Notes under the pieces: generated by a model | The model's database searches: none | The model's input: only the letters and a program-made list of their open reading frames with translations | Told to the model about the DNA's origin: nothing | Made by a program: the position numbers and the translations under genes | Shown here: piece by piece, positions 59,852 through 64,000 of the stretch | Position numbering within the stretch: position 1 is the stretch's first letter | How the letters are laid out: every line of letters starts with the position of its first letter | Source of the DNA: Conus ventricosus | Lineage: Eukaryota > Mollusca > Gastropoda > Neogastropoda > Conidae | NCBI GenBank assembly: GCA_018398815.1 | Contig: CM031626.1 | Location: 37,837,145 to 37,901,144, forward strand | DNA: 64,000 bases | Reading direction: 5' to 3'

Positions 59852-59907
59852 TTAGGCCCTTAGAAGTGTCTAAGAAAATGTTGTCCATGCTGTTTTATGC
59901 TCTTGCT

Positions 59908-60511
59908 CTATGGACCCGAGGTAACCCCTGTGCCGAAGAGAAAGATGTGTAAGGAGGTTTCCCAGTCATAGTTATACTTTCTGTGCACCCCCCAAAAATA
60001 AGGGGTCCCTAGGCCATGATTAAGATCCAACTTTTGTCTAAAGTCTGTCTTAACATTAATATTGAATTCGTTACAGATCCTTTCAAAAGCCTTCAGGTCT
60101 ATTCTGTTGCTGAATGGATTTAAACGGTTTGTCTTTGGGAAAATTTGGCGTTGCAATTCAGACAAAATACGTCTGAAGGTGTAATAGAAATGAAATCTAT
60201 ACACTGCCCTCACCAAAGGATCGGGATGATTTAAGTGATCAGCATCGACACTCCACACCCGGTTGATGCACAAAACACAGCAAAGTTTAACGGGTTCTGA
60301 TAAAACTGCATGGGATGACTAAACCACACTTTCGGGGATGTGGTCGTTTTAATAGGAGGGTTAAGATAGCTCTCAATGGAGTACTAACCTTTACTTGAAA
60401 GGCGTCAGACTGAGTCACAGAAATGTCAAGAGTATCAGTTGTTATATTTTTAAGATTGTAGTGGGGGCCCAGCAGAATATTTTGCATCAGTATAAATTTA
60501 AATGCAGTCAT
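59908..60511 (-). pseudogene. Unknown module protein (about 195 aa)
   Basis: Two frames, 60511-60287 and 60273-59908, read as one gene with a frame break near 60320. The first has MTAFKFILMQNILLGPHYNL, the second NHPDPLVRAVYRFHFYYTFR and RIDLKAFERICNEFNINVK. No known domain is assigned. The shared strand and spacing with the frame at 60708 suggest a pair of late genes. Confidence 0.4.
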
Positions 60512-60522
60512 TTTTATTTCGT

Positions 60523-60708
60523 TTAAAAAAATGTTTGTAGCAATAACAACTCAAGACCGCCCTTCGTTTTAGAACATGTATTGATAACGATTGCGGAACC
60601 AAAACGGTCGCCCTCCATGAAATATTTTATAAAGTCGTATGGTTTAATATAAGTAAATCCAGGGAGAATAATAAGATTCTTTAAAACTTGACCCAAAAAG
60701 GGGGCCAA
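60523..60708 (-). pseudogene. Unknown short module gene
   Basis: A 61-codon frame (MAPFLGQVLKNLIILPGFTY, KYFMEGDRFGSAIVINT) stopping 12 bp before the next gene start on the same strand. Possibly truncated. Not recognised. Confidence 0.35.
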
Positions 60709-60815
60709 AGTTAGCCATTTACAATACCTGATGGTTTTTTAGGGTTTTGCTCACTAAAAGAAGCAATGAGTAACTTTGACATTACTCTCAAACTTAACAA
60801 TGCAAATCTAAAAAC

Positions 60816-62020
60816 ATGTTAACATTCAAGCCTGAAGAAGAAGGAGGTTACTATTTTGATAAAGAGCTAGCTAAAAAGTTTGGCTTTGCAGCTGACAATC
60901 ATAGATTTAGATTTACACCAGACAAAACTACTTATGAGGGGGAAAATCCGCTCGTCTTGCATTACATTCATTACTCTATGTTCATTTGGATGAGCTGAGC
61001 ACTGATGAAAAACTTATATGATGGAAGGCCCTCAACTGTTTTAAGAGCTCTTCCGTCAGGGAAAGTGCATATTGCGATTATGAAATTAAAATTCCCTAAA
61101 ATTTTCATTTAAAAGATTAGTTTGTGGGAGGGTCGGATCATTTAATAAAAAATCGCAGACAAAGCGGGGAAAGTTGTAAAGTGCGATAACCTGCACATTG
61201 TTTTAGAATAAAATAGTTAGTTGTTCTAAAAAATGTCGCGCGGCCAGAAAAATCAGGAGTTACAAATTTGCGCCTGTGAGGTGTATAACTTTAGAATAAA
61301 AAGACCTTGCAGACGTTGCTGACTTTGAACAGAACGGCGAGATAGGCGCTTTGTATGGTTTTGAGTACACTAAAGATGGCGATTATAAACGTAAAGAAGT
61401 TTGGCGGGCAGCAAAAGGTTTCCTAAACTGAACAACTGCGCAATGTAGAAAACAAATAATGTTGGTCAGTATGAATATAAAATAGTTCGAAAACCTGACA
61501 CAAATGGCACTTAGAACCATATTTAGAATGGGACATAAAATTTGAATTCATAAGCCCATTTACATTTTTTAGGCCGTCAAAAAAGTTTCAGAAAAGCATT
61601 CAACTCTGGCCCTTTACATATAAGTCTTATGCCAGAGGACAATAGTCGGAAAGAGATTGAAATAACGCCGTATGGGAAAAAAACAGTACATCCTCCACAG
61701 AAAAGAAACGGTTTTAAAGGAAGCTTCTACAAAATTACAGTTCATTCCACGCAGGAAATTAGGAGACCGTTCACAATGATATTTGAATTTCTGTCTTTAA
61801 AGATGTGGAGAGGGATGGGGTTGTGGGCGTTAGTGACGTCCTTATAAAGGAATTAATATTAGCTGGCAAAACTTAGACGTTAAACGTCTTAAAGTTGCCA
61901 TCGTCGTTCTTCACATGGTGGGGATATTAAGGTCATAACAACAAGCAAAAAAATCAATGTTGACTTAACTAGAACAATCTTACAGAACTGAATTGGATTA
62001 ATCTTACACATTTAGCCTTA
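60816..62020 (+). pseudogene. Unknown module gene, frame-broken
   Basis: Starts MLTFKPEEEGGYYFDKELAK, with KFGFAADNHRFRFTPDKTTY shortly after. Further coding pieces appear in other frames (SGKVHIAIMKLKFPK near 61060, EWDIKFEFISPFTFFRPSKK near 61530, KEIEITPYGKKTVHPP near 61660). It could be one protein of about 400 aa or two. The family is not recognised. Lies upstream of the ATPase on the same strand. Confidence 0.35.
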
Positions 62021-62048
62021 TAGGGTTTTATTATACTGAACAAGTTTT

Positions 62049-62688
62049 TAACAGAGAGTATGATAAATATAATAACTGTATTAGATTAAATTCTGTTATA
62101 AACTATGGAGCAGTTAAACTTTATGGCAAAAACCCCTCATTGTTCATAATTTGTGGGCAGACTGGTTGTGGAAAAACAATATTTGTCCTAGACTTATTAC
62201 AAACAGTTTATCGCTATAATTTTGATCATATTGTGATTTTCTGTCCAACACTTAAATGGAACAAAGCATATCATAATAGAAGGTTTATATGGACAGATGA
62301 TTAAATATATTTAGTTGATCCTAGTAATAAACTGAGTGAGTGTTTAGAACAGTTTTATAAACTGTTTGAAGGAACACAGACACTATTTATTATAGATGAC
62401 TGTTCGGCAGAAAGAGACATAGTTAAAAAAAGAAACACTTTATCAAAACTAGCTTTCAGTGGAAGACATGCTGGGATAAGTGTGTGGATTTTATGTCAAA
62501 AATATAACTCAGTTTAAAAGACTTTAGAGAACAGTTAAAGACAGAGACTCATTCGATGAATGTTTGCGCGAAAATGATGTTATTGAAAATGATCAGGAAA
62601 AACATAGGATTAAGCAAAAACTGAAATCTGAAAAGTTTAGTAAATTAGTATTGAAAACGGATAATCCTACACAGTATGTTTGTTTGTA
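62049..62688 (+). pseudogene. A32-like (FtsK-HerA type) genome-packaging ATPase
   Basis: About 213 codons. Walker A is GQTGCGKT at 62155-62178, followed by a VIFCPTLKWNKAY strand. Walker B is TLFIIDDC at 62380-62403, and then LSKLAFSGRHAGISVWILCQ, the sensor/arginine-finger block of A32-like packaging ATPases. The C-terminal part near 62555-62688 contains FDECLRENDVI and FSKLVLKTDNPTQY. Such enzymes drive DNA into capsids in Polintons and other dsDNA viruses. In-frame stops at 62302-62304 and 62515-62517 and a later frameshift inactivate it. The start codon is uncertain. Confidence 0.75.
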
Positions 62689-62701
62689 GGGTTTACTAGT
62701 T

Positions 62702-62786
62702 AGAGAACGGGGAAATGTTCATCCTAGGGCGCCCAACCGAACAGGGTGAGGGTGGGTGAGCTAGGATGAACATGTCCCCGTTCTCT
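62702..62786. repeat. 25-nt inverted repeat after the ATPase gene
   Basis: AGAGAACGGGGAAATGTTCA... at 62702-62726 is the near-perfect reverse complement of 62762-62786, with a 35-bp GC-richer centre. It may be a terminal-repeat junction or a small hairpin element marking the end of the module. Confidence 0.75.
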
Positions 62787-62805
62787 AAGGAATATTAAAA
62801 TACTC

Positions 62806-62853
62806 TACAAATTTGTTTCAAGCATCTGGCTGGCTATCTTCAGGATGATATTT
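62806..62853 (-). ncRNA. Hammerhead ribozyme motif, left inverted end
   Basis: Minus strand: CTGAAGA at 62843-62837, helix II AGC/GCT, GAAAC at 62819-62815, palindrome AAATTT, GTA at 62808-62806. Helix I is only partly preserved on the outer side (GAGTATTTT against AAATATCATC). Confidence 0.65.
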
Positions 62854-62886
62854 GGGTTGCCCACCGCCGGTGTTATATAACAACAC

Positions 62887-63587
62887 AACAACACAAATAA
62901 AAGTAAGAAAAACAGGAAAAGAAAAATCATATGGTTCAACCCTCCATACAACGGGAAACTCAAAACAAACATAGGGAAAGAATTCTTTAAAATCTTAACA
63001 ACTTCATTCCCAAAAGAACACAAACTGTCACAAATATTCAACAAAAACACCGTCAAACTATCATACTCATGTATGCCCAACCTCAAAAACCTAAGTGATG
63101 CATCCAACAAAACGAAAATCAACACAGCAAAGAAGGGTGAAGAAAGGAAATCTTGCAATTGCATCAAAAAGAGCAGTGCCCCCTAAGCAATAAATGCCTT
63201 TACAACAACATTGTATACCAAGCCACTGTGACATCAGAAAATGAAAAAGGAACATACATAGGGATCACTGTAAACCACTTCAAAACCAGATATGCAAACC
63301 ACAAACAGTCATTTAATAAAGAAAAATACAAAAACCAAACAGAACTGAGTAAGTATATCTGGAAACTTAAAGACGCAAAAACAAACTACAATATATCCTG
63401 GAAAATCATAAAAAGAGCATCATCATACAGCAACATTTCAAAAAGGTGCAACCTATGTTTAACTGAAAAATGGTTAATACTATGCAAATCACACTTAGCA
63501 ACTCTAAACACCAAAACAGAAATAGTAAACAACTGCAGGCATAAATGGAAATCATTGTTTGTTAATACACCCAAAGCCAAAACCTGA
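62887..63587 (+). pseudogene. Penelope-like element: C-terminal linker and GIY-YIG endonuclease
   Basis: The first frame has IIWFNPPYNGKLKTNIGKEF and LSYSCMPNL, a conserved post-RT region of Penelope-like elements. After a frameshift near 63150 the GIY-YIG domain follows in 63153-63587: CPLSNKCLYNNIVYQATV, GTYIGITVNHFKTRYANHKQ, TELSKYIWKLK and RCNLCLTEKWLILCK. The Y, YIG, R, H and E positions are visible. The reverse transcriptase itself is missing. Such endonucleases nick target DNA during retrotransposition. Confidence 0.82.
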
Positions 63588-63680
63588 AAACCTCAAAAAA
63601 CACGTGCAGCCAACCCGCACGTGCAAACAACCGCAAACTGGAGCCCACATGCTATATAACACCGGCGGTAGGCTAACCAA

Positions 63681-63728
63681 AATCATCCTGACGACAGCGA
63701 AAAGCTTGAAACAAATTTGTAGATGATT
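63681..63728 (+). ncRNA. Hammerhead ribozyme, complete core
   Basis: Helix I AATCATC (63681-63687) pairs with GATGATT (63722-63728), seven perfect pairs. Core CTGACGA is at 63688-63694, helix II AGC-GAAAA-GCT, GAAA at 63708-63711, helix III CAAATTTG (a self-complementary octamer), then GUA with predicted cleavage after 63721. All invariant residues of a type I hammerhead are present. The very short helix III suggests activity as a dimer, as proposed for other minimal hammerheads. Confidence 0.85.
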
Positions 63729-63812
63729 GATTTTTAAAAACCTTATTTTAACAAATGTTGCTCCCCAAGGGGTTGAGCACTCTGAAAATCATTTTAGGAA
63801 TTTTAATCACAT

Positions 63813-63996
<184 letters not shown>

Positions 63997-64000
63997 CCTC

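Larger units (their letters stand above)
55700..62700. mobile_element. Endogenised Polinton/Maverick-like or related virus-derived module
   Basis: A roughly 7-kb cluster of closely packed genes on both strands, without introns or microsatellites and AT-richer than its surroundings. It holds a capsid-like protein, a coiled-coil membrane protein, a small hydrophobic protein, unknown proteins and a packaging-type ATPase. The combination fits Polinton/Maverick or adintovirus-like elements. DNA polymerase B, integrase and terminal repeats are not seen, so the exact class is open. Every gene carries indels or stops except short stretches, so it is a dead copy as assembled. Confidence 0.6.
62805..63728 (+). 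mobile_element. 5'-truncated Penelope-like element with inverted hammerhead ends
   Basis: A 0.9-kb unit whose outer 70 bp are inverted repeats (CTACAAATTTGTTTCAAGC at 62805 against GCTTGAAACAAATTTGTAG near 63704). Between them lies the 3' part of a Penelope-like coding frame. After the right end come the CCCCAAGGGGTTGAGC block and a TA/GT microsatellite, as at the other copies. Confidence 0.8.

Overview
This is a repeat-dominated stretch of an animal nuclear genome, most likely a mollusc and probably a gastropod. That placement is an inference. It rests on a GRL101-type LDLa/LRR/7TM receptor gene, very dense CA/GT, GA/TC and TA microsatellites, Tc1, Gmr1-like Ty3/gypsy, several LINE lineages, Penelope-like elements and a tRNA-headed SINE. 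There are no bacterial-style operons. Two runs of exactly 1000 N (40870-41869 and 54645-55644) are scaffold gaps. Many reading frames are broken by single-base indels, some in homopolymers. The two copies of one LTR differ mainly by such indels, so part of the apparent decay may be assembly error.

Layout. 0-4 kb: a minisatellite split by a minus-strand LINE, which is itself split by a complete Tc1 element with TA target duplication. 4-9 kb: microsatellites and LINE scraps. 9.0-18.65 kb: an LTR retrotransposon on the minus strand with 5-bp target duplication, 1.53-kb LTRs and a Gmr1-like domain order (integrase before RT/RNase H). A 3.1-kb LINE sits inside its 3' LTR. 19-38.2 kb: a minus-strand receptor gene whose exons can be joined by phase-consistent splice sites into CUB-like, LDLa, C-type lectin, LDLa repeats, LRR and rhodopsin-like 7TM. 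Its introns hold microsatellites, a second Tc1 and a LINE remnant. 38.9-39.6 kb: two retroposed units, one tRNA-derived.

42.0-50 kb: a degraded, inverted, head-to-head copy of the 5' half of the receptor (CUB, LDLa and lectin pseudoexons), with a further LINE inserted only in this copy. 50.2-52.9 kb: a possible diverged solo LTR and a tandem array of roughly 600-bp units. 53.0-53.8 and 62.8-63.7 kb: Penelope-like element pieces (GIY-YIG endonuclease end) carrying hammerhead ribozyme motifs whose helix III is a different perfect palindrome in different copies. 54.0-54.6 kb: the 5' end of a probable RTE-type LINE, cut by the gap.

56.0-62.7 kb: a gene-dense but broken module on both strands. 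It has a capsid-like protein, a coiled-coil membrane protein divergent from it across 38 bp, a small hydrophobic protein, unknown proteins, and a P-loop packaging ATPase with clear Walker A and B. It reads as an endogenised Polinton/Maverick-like or related virus-derived element. The receptor is the only host-type gene recognised; everything else is mobile or repetitive DNA.
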